From the NCBI GenBank assembly GCA_041398245.1, contig JAWKVC010000007.1, forward strand, positions 118,077 through 182,076: a stretch of 64,000 nt of DNA, in the 5' to 3' direction. The notes below the pieces were generated by a model that saw nothing but the letters and a program-made list of their open reading frames with translations, was not told where the DNA came from and made no database searches. The position numbers were made by a program, and so were the translations under genes. Shown here in pieces: positions 1 to 7,480 of the stretch; the first letter of the stretch is position 1; each line of letters begins with the position of its first letter. This DNA comes from UBA7672 sp041398245. Its GTDB lineage: Bacteria > Pseudomonadota > Alphaproteobacteria > Caulobacterales > Hyphomonadaceae.

Positions 1-2
1 AG

Positions 3-362
3 ACGGTGCGGATCGGGCCGGGCGAAACTGTACAGTTTGCGCGCGACCCGAAGCCGATGTTCGAGCAATCGAAGCAGGTCGCCTTCGCCTTCATGCGCCC
101 CCGCCTGCCAGCCGACGGCTTTACGCGTATGCGCCTGGGCGATGGCGACAGCGTCGACTTCTGGTCGCCCGTGCCGATCTATCGCGATGAGCTCGAGGCG
201 GCCGCCGCGCATGGGGCCGATCGGCTTGCCAAGGGCCTCGAAAAGGCTGGCGTGACCGAGATGCTTCATCTCGACCGGCCGACGGCGGCGCGCACTGCCT
301 TCGGCCTGCGCCGGCCGCTTCTGGCGCGTCTCAAGGACCTGTTTCGCCGGAGCTCGACCTAG
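3..362 (+). CDS. Suppressor-of-fused (SUFU) domain protein, C-terminal part
   Basis: Open reading frame entering from the left edge; the N-terminus lies outside the window, so the GTG at position 6 is not necessarily the start. The visible 118 residues include a segment reading FWSPVPIYRDELE followed by HGADRL, which resembles the C-terminal part of bacterial SUFU-domain proteins (typical pattern: xPLYxEELxxxxxxGxxxL). Bacterial SUFU proteins are uncharacterised or act as immunity-like proteins; no role can be assigned here. It sits 112 bp upstream of sdhB on the same strand, in the place where sdhA is often found. Family assignment is by recalled motif only. Confidence 0.55.
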   Translation, partial: TVRIGPGETVQFARDPKPMFEQSKQVAFAFMRPRLPADGFTRMRLGDGDSVDFWSPVPIYRDELEAAAAHGADRLAKGLEKAGVTEMLHLDRPTAARTAFGLRRPLLARLKDLFRRSST

Positions 363-474
363 CGTTTGGCAAACCCCAAAAAACTCCAAAAAACGCGACC
401 TTCCGGCGCTTTCCTTTTGCGATTCAAGGGGTAGATTGCGGCCACCTTCAGGACCGCCGGGGAAGTGACGAGCG

Positions 475-1254
475 ATGGTCGAACTCACGCTGCCGCGTAA
501 TTCGAAGATCAAGCAGGGCAAGCGCTGGCCCAAGCCGGCAAGCCCCAAGAAGCTGCGGACCTTCAAGATCTACCGCTACGATCCCGAAACCGGCGAGAAC
601 CCGCGCTGGGACTACTACCAGATCGACATGAGCAAGGTCGGACCGATGGTTCTCGACGTGCTCATCTACATCAAGAACGAGATCGATCCGACGCTGACCT
701 TCCGCCGGTCCTGCCGCGAAGGCGTGTGCGGCTCCTGCGCCATGAATATCGGCGGCAACAACACCATCGCCTGCACCAAGGGCTGGGACGAGTATTCCGG
801 CGACATCACCATCGCCCCCCTGCCCCACCAGGCCGTGGTGAAGGACCTCGTTCCCGATCTCACGAACTTCTATGCCCAGCACTCCTACGTTCAGCCCTAT
901 CTGAAGACGCAGACGCCTGAGCCGCAGAAGGAATGGAAGCAGACCGAAGATGACCGCAGCAAGCTGGACGGTCTCTACGAGTGCATCATGTGCGCCTCGT
1001 GCTCCACGGCGTGCCCCAGCTACTGGTGGAATGGCGACAAGTTCCTCGGGCCCGCCGCCCTGCTGCAGGCGTATCGCTGGATCATCGACAGCCGCGACGA
1101 AGCGACAGGTGAGCGCCTCGACGATCTGGAAGATCCGTTCAAGCTCTACCGCTGCCACACCATCATGAACTGCGCGCAGGTCTGCCCGAAGGGTCTCAAC
1201 CCGGCCAAGGCCATCGCGGAGATCAAGAAGCTGATGGTCGAACGCGCAACCTGA
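475..1254 (+). CDS. sdhB: Succinate dehydrogenase iron-sulfur subunit
   Basis: 259 residues, normal length for SdhB, the electron-transfer subunit of complex II on the cytoplasmic side of the inner membrane (succinate to quinone). The [2Fe-2S] ligands are C80, C85, C88 and C100 in CREGVCGSCAMNIGG and IACTKG. The C-terminal dicluster domain has C170-x2-C173-x2-C176-x3-C180 and C227, C233, C237, the pattern for the [4Fe-4S] and [3Fe-4S] centres. The ATG at 475 follows GGGGAAGTGACGAGCG, giving a usable ribosome site. The other sdh genes are not visible; sdhB is followed after only 22 bp by an arsenic-resistance set on the same strand. Confidence 0.97.
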   Translation: MVELTLPRNSKIKQGKRWPKPASPKKLRTFKIYRYDPETGENPRWDYYQIDMSKVGPMVLDVLIYIKNEIDPTLTFRRSCREGVCGSCAMNIGGNNTIACTKGWDEYSGDITIAPLPHQAVVKDLVPDLTNFYAQHSYVQPYLKTQTPEPQKEWKQTEDDRSKLDGLYECIMCASCSTACPSYWWNGDKFLGPAALLQAYRWIIDSRDEATGERLDDLEDPFKLYRCHTIMNCAQVCPKGLNPAKAIAEIKKLMVERAT

Positions 1255-1276
1255 TATTCCCGGGGGGAGTTCGGCC

Positions 1277-1945
1277 ATGCAGGAGACGCTGGCGCGCCGC
1301 CTGTTCGCTGAGCTGACCGGATCCTGTCTGCTTGCAGCCACGGTGATCGGCTCGGGCATCCTCGCCGTCCAGTTGTCCGCCGGAAATGACGGCATCGCGC
1401 TGCTCGGCAATGCGATGGCCACGGCTGCGATCCTCTACGTGCTTGTCGGGATGCTTGGCCCGGTTTCCGGCGCCCATTTCAATCCGGCTGTGACCATGGT
1501 GATGACGCTTCGGGGCGACACGCGGCCGGGAGACGCCGCAGCCTATGTATCGCTCCAGATCGCCGGTTGCGCGCTTGGCGCGATGCTGGCCCACGCCATG
1601 TTCAATCTGCCATTGCTGCAGGAAGGGAGTTCCGACCGCTCGGGCGCGGGGCGTCTGATCGGCGAAGGCGCGGCAACCTTCACGCTCGTCTTCGCCATTC
1701 TTGGCGGCATTCGCTATCGCCCGAACGACCTTCCGGCGATTGTCGCGCTCGCTATCGCAGCGGGCTATTGGTGGACCTCGTCCACGTCGTTCGCGAATCC
1801 AGCCATCACGCTGGCGCGTATGATGACCGACACATTCGCCGGTATTCGCCCCATTGACGCACCCGGCTTCATAACCGCGCAATTGGCCGGGGCGGTTATC
1901 GCCTGGTTGACCGGCGGCTGGCTGTTCGGAAAGAAAACGACATGA
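1277..1945 (+). CDS. Aquaporin of the arsenic-operon (AqpS) type
   Basis: 222-residue MIP-family channel with two NPA boxes (N69-P70-A71 and N174-P175-A176) and the conserved arginine R181 of the selectivity filter. The stop codon overlaps the start of arsC by ATGA, and arsC in turn overlaps an acetyltransferase, so the three genes are translationally coupled. In Sinorhizobium meliloti an aquaglyceroporin (AqpS) replaces the ArsB pump and lets arsenite formed by ArsC leave the cell; the same job is inferred here from context. Six membrane-spanning hydrophobic stretches are visible. Assignment as aquaporin is firm; arsenite as substrate is an inference. Confidence 0.88.
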   Translation: MQETLARRLFAELTGSCLLAATVIGSGILAVQLSAGNDGIALLGNAMATAAILYVLVGMLGPVSGAHFNPAVTMVMTLRGDTRPGDAAAYVSLQIAGCALGAMLAHAMFNLPLLQEGSSDRSGAGRLIGEGAATFTLVFAILGGIRYRPNDLPAIVALAIAAGYWWTSSTSFANPAITLARMMTDTFAGIRPIDAPGFITAQLAGAVIAWLTGGWLFGKKTT

Positions 1946-2376
1946 GCTATTTTCCGGTCGTAATCCATCACAACCCGGAATGCGGAACGTCCCGCAACGT
2001 CCTCGCTATCATCGAGGCGGCGGGGTATTCGCCCGTCGTGATCGACTATCTCAAGGAAGGCTGGACGCGGCCGCAACTTCTCGCGCTGTTTGCCGCGGCC
2101 GGCCTTACGGCGCGCGAAGCCCTGCGCGAGACAAAATCCCCGGCGGCGGAGCTGGGCCTGCTCGACGCCGGCGTCGGTGACGACGCGCTGATCGCGGCGA
2201 TGATCGAACATCCGATCCTGGTGAACCGGCCCTTTGTCGCAACGCCCAAGGGCGTGAAGCTGTGCCGGCCCGACAGCGCCAGCGTGCTTGACCTTCTGGA
2301 CCGCTGGCCTCAGGGGCCGTACGCGAAGGAGGACGGGACGCTCATCATTGATGCCGCCGGAAAGCGCGTTGCATGA
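1942..2376 (+). CDS. arsC: Arsenate reductase (glutaredoxin-dependent)
   Basis: 144 residues, the usual ArsC length. The catalytic site HHNPECGTSR has the nucleophilic C14 with R18 nearby, and the arginines that bind arsenate in the E. coli enzyme have counterparts at R62, R96 (HPILVNRPFV) and R109. The enzyme reduces arsenate to arsenite using glutathione and glutaredoxin in the cytoplasm. Start ATG overlaps the aquaporin stop (ATGA) and its own stop overlaps the next ATG in the same way, so expression is coupled to both neighbours. No arsR regulator is seen nearby. Confidence 0.93.
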   Translation: MSYFPVVIHHNPECGTSRNVLAIIEAAGYSPVVIDYLKEGWTRPQLLALFAAAGLTAREALRETKSPAAELGLLDAGVGDDALIAAMIEHPILVNRPFVATPKGVKLCRPDSASVLDLLDRWPQGPYAKEDGTLIIDAAGKRVA

Positions 2377-2909
2377 CCAGCGGTCTTCGCATCCGCGCCG
2401 CTACAGCATCTGATCTGACAGCCGTTACCGACATCTATGCTCACGCCGTTCTCAATGGCACGGCCAGTTATGAATATGATCCGCCCTCGTCCGAGGAGAT
2501 GGAAAAGCGTTTCGCGGCGATCACTGGCGGCGGCTTTCCCTATCTTGTCGCGACGATCGACGGCCGCGTGTGCGGCTATGCCTACGCCAGCCATTTCCGC
2601 ACGCGCCCGGCCTACCGTTTCTCCGTCGAAGACTCGATCTACGTCGCCCCCGAGGCCCAAGGCCAGGGTCTTGGCACATTGCTGCTCGGCGAACTGATCG
2701 CCCGCTGCGAGGCGATGGGCTTTCGCCAGATGATCGCGGTGATCGGCGATGGCGCCGTCAATCTTGCGTCCGCGCGTCTGCACGCAATCATGGGATTTGC
2801 CGAATGCGGCCGGATCAGGGGATCGGGATTCAAGTTCGGCCGCTGGTGCGACACGCTGCTGATGCAGCGCGATCTTAACGGCGGTGTTTCGACCCTGCCC
2901 GAAGTCTGA
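2373..2909 (+). CDS. GNAT N-acetyltransferase, phosphinothricin/arsinothricin (ArsN1-like) type
   Basis: 178-residue GNAT protein of the PAT/Bar class. The acetyl-CoA loop region reads VAPEAQGQGLG (Q/RxxGxG/A type), preceded by YRFSVEDSIYV, typical of phosphinothricin acetyltransferases. Members encoded in ars operons (ArsN1) acetylate arsinothricin, an arsenic-containing glutamate analogue; the position directly behind arsC with an ATGA overlap supports this over a general housekeeping acetyltransferase. Family call is solid, substrate is inferred from context. A short hairpin with an 8-bp stem follows the gene. Confidence 0.8.
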   Translation: MTSGLRIRAATASDLTAVTDIYAHAVLNGTASYEYDPPSSEEMEKRFAAITGGGFPYLVATIDGRVCGYAYASHFRTRPAYRFSVEDSIYVAPEAQGQGLGTLLLGELIARCEAMGFRQMIAVIGDGAVNLASARLHAIMGFAECGRIRGSGFKFGRWCDTLLMQRDLNGGVSTLPEV

Positions 2910-2924
2910 CCGTTTGCAGGAATT

Positions 2925-2944
2925 TCATGACGGTCGCGTCATGA
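2925..2944 (+). terminator. Hairpin after the arsenic gene set
   Basis: A perfect 8-bp inverted repeat, TCATGACG and CGTCATGA, around a GTCG loop lies 16 bp after the acetyltransferase stop. Only a weak T-rich tail follows (ACTTTCG), so it may be an inefficient terminator or a protein-binding site. Confidence 0.4.
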
Positions 2945-3156
2945 GACTTTCGTCCGTCCACGAACGAAGCTGATCTCAAACCTTCGCCGCAATCGGTCAT
3001 CGCTCTGCCGCATTCGACCACACCTGGCCGCGGAACCAGCTGCAATTTCCCTGCGTTTTTCATCGGCATGGATTGGGAGCGTCCATCCAGGGTTCCCATA
3101 TCTGAAATGACGTGTGGCGGACATGGCGTCCGCAGCGCGTTTCACGGAGGCGTAGG

Positions 3157-3807
3157 ATGTACATTCGCGCTACGAAAACTTCGAAGAGCAAGCACGCCTT
3201 CGGGATCGTTTGTGCGGTCACGGTTACGGCAGGCGCCGGTTATCTGCTTGCGACCAGCATGAATGTGAGCCGCGAGCGCCGCGAAGAAGTACGCACCGAG
3301 CTGGTGATGATCGAACCGCCGCCGCCTCCGCCGATCGAGATTCCCGAGCCGCCGAAAGTCGAGGTTGTGGAAGAGACACCGGCCCCGCCGACACCGCCGC
3401 CGCTCGTGGCACCGGAGATCGAGTTCGTGCCGGAGGAAATTCCGCCTATCACCGCGGCGGTCGCCGATCCTGTTCCGGTCCCTGATCCGGTTCCGGCCGC
3501 GCCTAACCCGGCGCCTGCCGTGCAGACCCAGTCTCCGCCGCGCCTGATCGCTGGCGACAAGCCGGATTATCCAGCCTCCGCTCGCCGTGCGGGCGAACAG
3601 GGCACGACGCAGCTGGAAGTCTGCGTGAGCAGCGGTGGTCGCGTGACGTCAGTGACGGTCGCCCGCTCGAGCGGCTCCAAACGCCTCGACGATGCGGCCG
3701 CCAAATGGATTCGCGGCGAACGCTTCCAGCCGGCGCGCATCAATGGCTCTACACGCGAAGTGTGTGGCCACAACGTCTACTACGAATGGAGCCTGCGCGA
3801 CGCATAA
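3157..3807 (+). CDS. TonB-like energy transducer
   Basis: 216 residues from the ATG at 3157, chosen because GGAGGCGTAGG lies immediately upstream; the longer in-frame start at 3112 has no such site. It has a short basic N-terminus, one membrane segment (about residues 15-32), a proline- and glutamate-rich spacer with EPPPPPPIE and VPDPVP repeats, and a C-terminal TonB fold beginning PDYPASARRAGEQG. TonB spans the periplasm and passes proton-motive energy from ExbBD to outer-membrane receptors. No exbB, exbD or receptor gene is adjacent. Confidence 0.88.
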   Translation: MYIRATKTSKSKHAFGIVCAVTVTAGAGYLLATSMNVSRERREEVRTELVMIEPPPPPPIEIPEPPKVEVVEETPAPPTPPPLVAPEIEFVPEEIPPITAAVADPVPVPDPVPAAPNPAPAVQTQSPPRLIAGDKPDYPASARRAGEQGTTQLEVCVSSGGRVTSVTVARSSGSKRLDDAAAKWIRGERFQPARINGSTREVCGHNVYYEWSLRDA

Positions 3808-3854
3808 CGCCGTCGGCGCGACAGTGCGGCGCGCCTCAGCGGCAAACCAAATGC

Positions 3855-4517
3855 CTAGGCTGAGGCGGCCGCTCCCAGAAAGAGCGTGCGGACAAACTCG
3901 CGATAGAGCCGGATCTGGCGCGCAAGCGCCTGCGGTTCATCCAGCGCCTTGGAGAGGACGATGCCGCCGTCCGCGAGGGCAGTGAACATGTCTGCGACAT
4001 CGGCCAGATCAACAGCCATGCGCGGAACATATCGGCTGGCGATGATCTCAAGGCGTCCCTTGAACCGCTCGCGCCAGGCGCGGATACCCGAGGCGTTGAG
4101 TTCGCGCACGCGACGGTCGAATTGCCGGTCCTGATAGCAGAACGCGGCCGTGAGACAGCCCGGATGCGCCTCGGGAAGATTCTCGAACATCTCTTCGAGC
4201 ATCTTCAGCGCGATGAGGAAGGCGTGCAGCGGATCTTCGGAGAGTTGATCGGCCCGCTCGAAGATCTGGTCGAACAGGACCCGCTCGTTTTCAAGATACC
4301 GTTCGAGCAGGACATGAGCGAGCTCGCCCTTGTCGGCAAAGTGGTAGAAGAAGCCGCTCTTGGTGATGCCAACGGCGGCGATGATCTCCTCGATCGAGGT
4401 CGCCGAGAATCCCTTCGCGAGAATGGCTGACTGGGCAACGTCGAGGATGCGCTGGCGCGTATCGATCGGGACAGCGGACCGCAGCGACGCGATTCGCAGC
4501 GTGTCTGGGGGAGGCAT
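3855..4517 (-). CDS. TetR/AcrR family transcriptional regulator
   Basis: 220 residues, standard TetR length. The N-terminal helix-turn-helix is at about residues 18-65 (RQRILDVAQSAILAKGF, then IEEIIAAVGITKSGFFYHF), the typical three-helix DNA-binding bundle; the remaining two thirds is the ligand-binding helical domain. AAGGACGACGCC precedes the ATG. No target gene is obvious: TonB converges on it from the left and rplS is downstream-oriented on the same strand. The ligand is unknown. Confidence 0.9.
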   Translation of the reverse strand: MPPPDTLRIASLRSAVPIDTRQRILDVAQSAILAKGFSATSIEEIIAAVGITKSGFFYHFADKGELAHVLLERYLENERVLFDQIFERADQLSEDPLHAFLIALKMLEEMFENLPEAHPGCLTAAFCYQDRQFDRRVRELNASGIRAWRERFKGRLEIIASRYVPRMAVDLADVADMFTALADGGIVLSKALDEPQALARQIRLYREFVRTLFLGAAASA

Positions 4518-4650
4518 GGCGTCGTCCTTCCTGGCTTGTTCTTATGTTGGCGCGGCCGGGTCGCGCTTGGCGGTCTGAGACCACAGGATCGTTGCGGGAA
4601 AAAGGCAGGAGGACCCGAGTTTTTGTCGAAGGGGTCTCGACCCGGCCCTG

Positions 4651-4686
4651 AAACGAAAACGGCGGCCCGTTGACCGGACCGCCGCC
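4651..4686 (-). terminator. Rho-independent terminator of trmD-rplS
   Basis: Read on the minus strand: GGCGGTCCGG, a short loop, then CCGGGCCGCC-like pairing followed by TTTTCGTTT. It lies 24 bp after the rplS stop codon, the expected place for the end of the operon. Confidence 0.8.
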
Positions 4687-4709
4687 TGAATTCCCGCAGA
4701 TCGAAAGGA

Positions 4710-5102
4710 TTACTCTCCCGAAGCAGCCTCTTCGCGCACGCCGGTCCGTTCCGCGATGCGGGCGCGTTTACCGGTACGGCCGCGGAGGTAATAGAGCTTG
4801 GCGCGGCGGACCTTGCCGCGGCGGCGCACTTCGATGCTCTCAAGGATTGGGGAGTTCACCGGGAACACGCGCTCGACGCCTTCGCCGAACGAGAGCTTGC
4901 GGACGGTGAAATTCTCATTGAGGCCCGAGCCCGCACGCGCGATGCAGACGCCTTCGAAGGCCTGAACGCGTTCGCGGTCGCCTTCCTTGATCTTCACGTT
5001 GACGCGCACCGTGTCGCCGGGCGCGAAATTGGGGATTTTCTTGCCTTCGGTGACGCGGGCAATTTCCTCGCGCTCGAGGGTCTGGATGATGGTGGCGGCC
5101 AT
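4710..5102 (-). CDS. rplS: 50S ribosomal protein L19
   Basis: 130 residues. Typical bL19 sequence: IPNFAPGDTVRVNVKIKEGDRERVQAFEGVCIAR, then SPILESIEVRRRGKVRRAKLYYLR, with a short acidic alphaproteobacterial tail. The protein sits at the 30S-50S interface. It begins 3 bp after trmD, the usual pairing, with AAGAGCTGACC ahead of the ATG. The customary rpsP-rimM genes upstream of trmD are not here; a secreted protein gene diverges instead. Confidence 0.97.
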   Translation of the reverse strand: MAATIIQTLEREEIARVTEGKKIPNFAPGDTVRVNVKIKEGDRERVQAFEGVCIARAGSGLNENFTVRKLSFGEGVERVFPVNSPILESIEVRRRGKVRRAKLYYLRGRTGKRARIAERTGVREEAASGE

Positions 5103-5105
5103 TGG

Positions 5106-5831
5106 TCAGCTCTTTTCGTCGGGCGGCTTGGCCCGCGTACGGGGTGCATTCCGGGAAGCGGCGTATAAATCGGGTCTTCTGGCTTTAGTCAACTCCTCGG
5201 CCTGATTTCTCCGCCAGGCCCGGATTTTGGCGTGATCTCCGGAGGTTAACACCGCTGGAATCTCGCGATCCTCCCATACCTGCGGCCGCGTATACTGGGG
5301 GTGTTCCAGAAGCCCGGTCTCGAAACTCTCCTCGGCGAGGCTCTCCGCGTTGCCCGCCACCCCCGGCAGCAGGCGGACGCAGGCCTCGAGCAGCGCCTGC
5401 GCGGCGACCTCGCCCCCCGCCAATACGAAGTCCCCAAGGGAAACCTCTTCCATACCCCGGCCCTCGATGACCCGTTCATCCAGTCCCTCGAACCGCCCGC
5501 ACAGCAGGATCACGCCGGGACCGTCCGCCAGCTCTCTCACCCGCTGCTGGGTCAGGGGTTTCCCCCGAGGAGACAGGTAGATCAGTGGGCGACCGGCGCG
5601 GTCGACACTGTCGATGGCCGCCGCAGCAACATCCGCGCGCATCACCATGCCGGCGCCTCCGCCTGATGGCGTGTCGTCGACATTGCGGTGCTTTCCCATC
5701 CCGAACGCGCGGATATCGACCGTCTCCAGATGCCAGATTCCCTCGCGCAACGCGTTGCCGACGATCGACACGCCGAGCACGCCGGGGAACGCCTCGGGGA
5801 ACAGGGTCAGGCATGTGGCGCGAAAGGACAT
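5106..5831 (-). CDS. trmD: tRNA (guanine-N1-)-methyltransferase
   Basis: 241 residues from the ATG at 5831 (MSFRATCLTLFPEAFPG), which matches the family N-terminus; an in-frame ATG at 5867 would add 12 atypical residues. Motifs of the SPOUT knot are clear: GMGKHRNVDDTPSGGGAGMVM near residue 60, PRGKPLTQ, LLCGRFEGLDERV and the FVLAGGE segment. TrmD methylates G37 of tRNAs with a G36 and prevents +1 frameshifting. Co-transcribed with rplS, 3 bp apart. Confidence 0.96.
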   Translation of the reverse strand: MSFRATCLTLFPEAFPGVLGVSIVGNALREGIWHLETVDIRAFGMGKHRNVDDTPSGGGAGMVMRADVAAAAIDSVDRAGRPLIYLSPRGKPLTQQRVRELADGPGVILLCGRFEGLDERVIEGRGMEEVSLGDFVLAGGEVAAQALLEACVRLLPGVAGNAESLAEESFETGLLEHPQYTRPQVWEDREIPAVLTSGDHAKIRAWRRNQAEELTKARRPDLYAASRNAPRTRAKPPDEKS

Positions 5832-5947
5832 GACAGTTCCGTTAGCCTGAGCTGCAGGCGAATGCATCTCTTATGCATGAATCGGCTGTTGCTAGACGCT
5901 GTCTGGTGGTATCGGAAAGAGCATAGAGCCCCTGGGAGGTATTTTTC

Positions 5948-6295
5948 ATGAGACTTGCAATCTGCGCGCTCGCCGCCGCTCTCGCTGCTTCGTCCGCGCT
6001 GGCGCAGACGGCCCCGTCCGACACGATCCAGGTTGTGCTGGAAAAAGGCACGACGATGAACGTCGTCAACATGGGCATGGTCGGCGACGTCACCTACAAG
6101 CCGGACGGCACCTTCACGGGCTTCGACGGCATGTATGAAGGCACCTACACAGTCGACGGTTCGAAACTGTGCGTCACGGCCCCGGCCGTTCAGCAGGACA
6201 ATACCTGCTTTGAATACCCGGCCGGCATGAAGTCCGGCGACAAGTTCAAGATCACCGACGCCAATGTCGGCGACATCGAGATCACGCTGAAGTAA
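5948..6295 (+). CDS. Small secreted protein of unknown function
   Basis: 115 residues with a clear signal peptide (residues 1-19, cleavage after SALA-Q). The mature part is about 95 residues, mostly beta-type alternation, with two cysteines (LCVTAP and NTCFEYP) about 16 residues apart that could form a disulfide. No family recognised. GGGAGGT lies 7 bp before the ATG. Followed by its own terminator, so it is a single-gene unit transcribed away from trmD. Confidence 0.8.
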   Translation: MRLAICALAAALAASSALAQTAPSDTIQVVLEKGTTMNVVNMGMVGDVTYKPDGTFTGFDGMYEGTYTVDGSKLCVTAPAVQQDNTCFEYPAGMKSGDKFKITDANVGDIEITLK

Positions 6296-6320
6296 TCGGG
6301 GCCGACCGGCCCGATGCGAA

Positions 6321-6346
6321 CGCCGCCCCAGCCGGGGCGGCGTTTT
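6321..6346 (+). terminator. Rho-independent terminator
   Basis: CGCCGCCCC-AGCC-GGGGCGGCG stem with a TTTTCATTT tail, 25 bp after the small secreted protein gene. Confidence 0.85.
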
Positions 6347-6424
6347 CATTTCCAGCCGCCCTTCCCGCCCGATTGACGCATTGTGATATGGCGTCCGGCC
6401 GCGGGGCGCCTAAGACTTCAGGCG

Positions 6425-7480
6425 ATGCGCAATGGCCGGATCAGACTGAAGCCCCTGCACGGCCTGGCCGCTGCCATGCTGGCCTGCCTGCCGCTCCTGT
6501 CCGCATGTGAGTCCCTGTTCGAAGCCGAGGCGCAGCGAACCTATCCGCCGGAGGGCAAGCTGGTGGATGTCGGCGGCGGCCGCCGCATCCAGATCGACTG
6601 CCGCGGCGAAGGCGGACCAACGGTGGTGTTCCAGTCTGGCGGAGACCTTCTCGGCTCGCTGGCGTGGAAGCCGGTGATGGAAAAGGTCGCGCCGGAAACG
6701 CGCGCCTGCGCCTACAGCCGCGCCGGCATCATGTGGAGCGATCCTGCCCGCACCGCTTTCGAGCCGGAAGAAGTCGCACACGATCTTCACGCCGCGCTGG
6801 CCGCCGCGGGCGAGAAGCCGCCCTACATTCTCGTCTCGCATTCACGCGGCGGGCTCTACAGCATGATCTATGCTGGGCTCTACCGCCACGAGATTGCAGG
6901 CATGGTGTTTGCGGACTCCTCTCACCCCGATCAGGAGAAGCGTTTCGCCGCAGCCGGCCTGGCCGTCGGCGACTATGTTTCGCAGGGACAGGAATTCAGC
7001 CTGGCCTTCCGCTGGACCGGCTTGATGCGCCTTTCTCCTTATCCCGCCGATCCGTCGATCTCGGATGAGGTCAACGCATTCTATCCCCGGTCAGCCGAAG
7101 CAAATGCGCGCGAAGCACGCGCGCGTTCGCACACCATGGAAGTCGCCGGGCGCTATCGCGACCTCCAGAACTGGCCAGTCGTCGTGCTGGCGCGCGAACT
7201 CCCCGAACAGACACAGGCGCGTCGCGACGCCGACGCACGCGACGCCTATCTGCTCTCAGCGGACGGGCTGGTCGCCGGCGCCGACACGCCGCAAAGCGAA
7301 GTGGTGTGGCGGCAATTGCAGGCCGATCTCGCAACCTGGTCGAGCCGTGGACGGCTGGAGATCGTGCCGGAGTCGAACCACGCCTTCTTCTTCTACCGGC
7401 CCGATGTGATCGCTGGCGCAATCGAAGAAGTTCTTGCAGCTAGCCGCGTTGTGCGGCGGCGGCCTCAGCGGGCTGACTGA
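6425..7480 (+). CDS. Alpha/beta-hydrolase lipoprotein
   Basis: 351 residues from the ATG at 6425, chosen because it gives a lipoprotein signal ending LLSAC (lipid-modified C28). The mature protein looks like an alpha/beta hydrolase: HSRGG (S140 as nucleophile, a G-less variant of the GxSxG elbow), FADSSHPD as strand 6 region, and a C-terminal SNHAFFF that would carry the catalytic histidine. Substrate unknown. The last 41 bp overlap the 3' end of the convergent symporter gene. Confidence 0.8.
   Translation: MRNGRIRLKPLHGLAAAMLACLPLLSACESLFEAEAQRTYPPEGKLVDVGGGRRIQIDCRGEGGPTVVFQSGGDLLGSLAWKPVMEKVAPETRACAYSRAGIMWSDPARTAFEPEEVAHDLHAALAAAGEKPPYILVSHSRGGLYSMIYAGLYRHEIAGMVFADSSHPDQEKRFAAAGLAVGDYVSQGQEFSLAFRWTGLMRLSPYPADPSISDEVNAFYPRSAEANAREARARSHTMEVAGRYRDLQNWPVVVLARELPEQTQARRDADARDAYLLSADGLVAGADTPQSEVVWRQLQADLATWSSRGRLEIVPESNHAFFFYRPDVIAGAIEEVLAASRVVRRRPQRAD

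Noticed and set aside
448..1422. 324-codon frame opposite sdhB
   Set aside because: Antisense to a certain housekeeping gene, no family resemblance.
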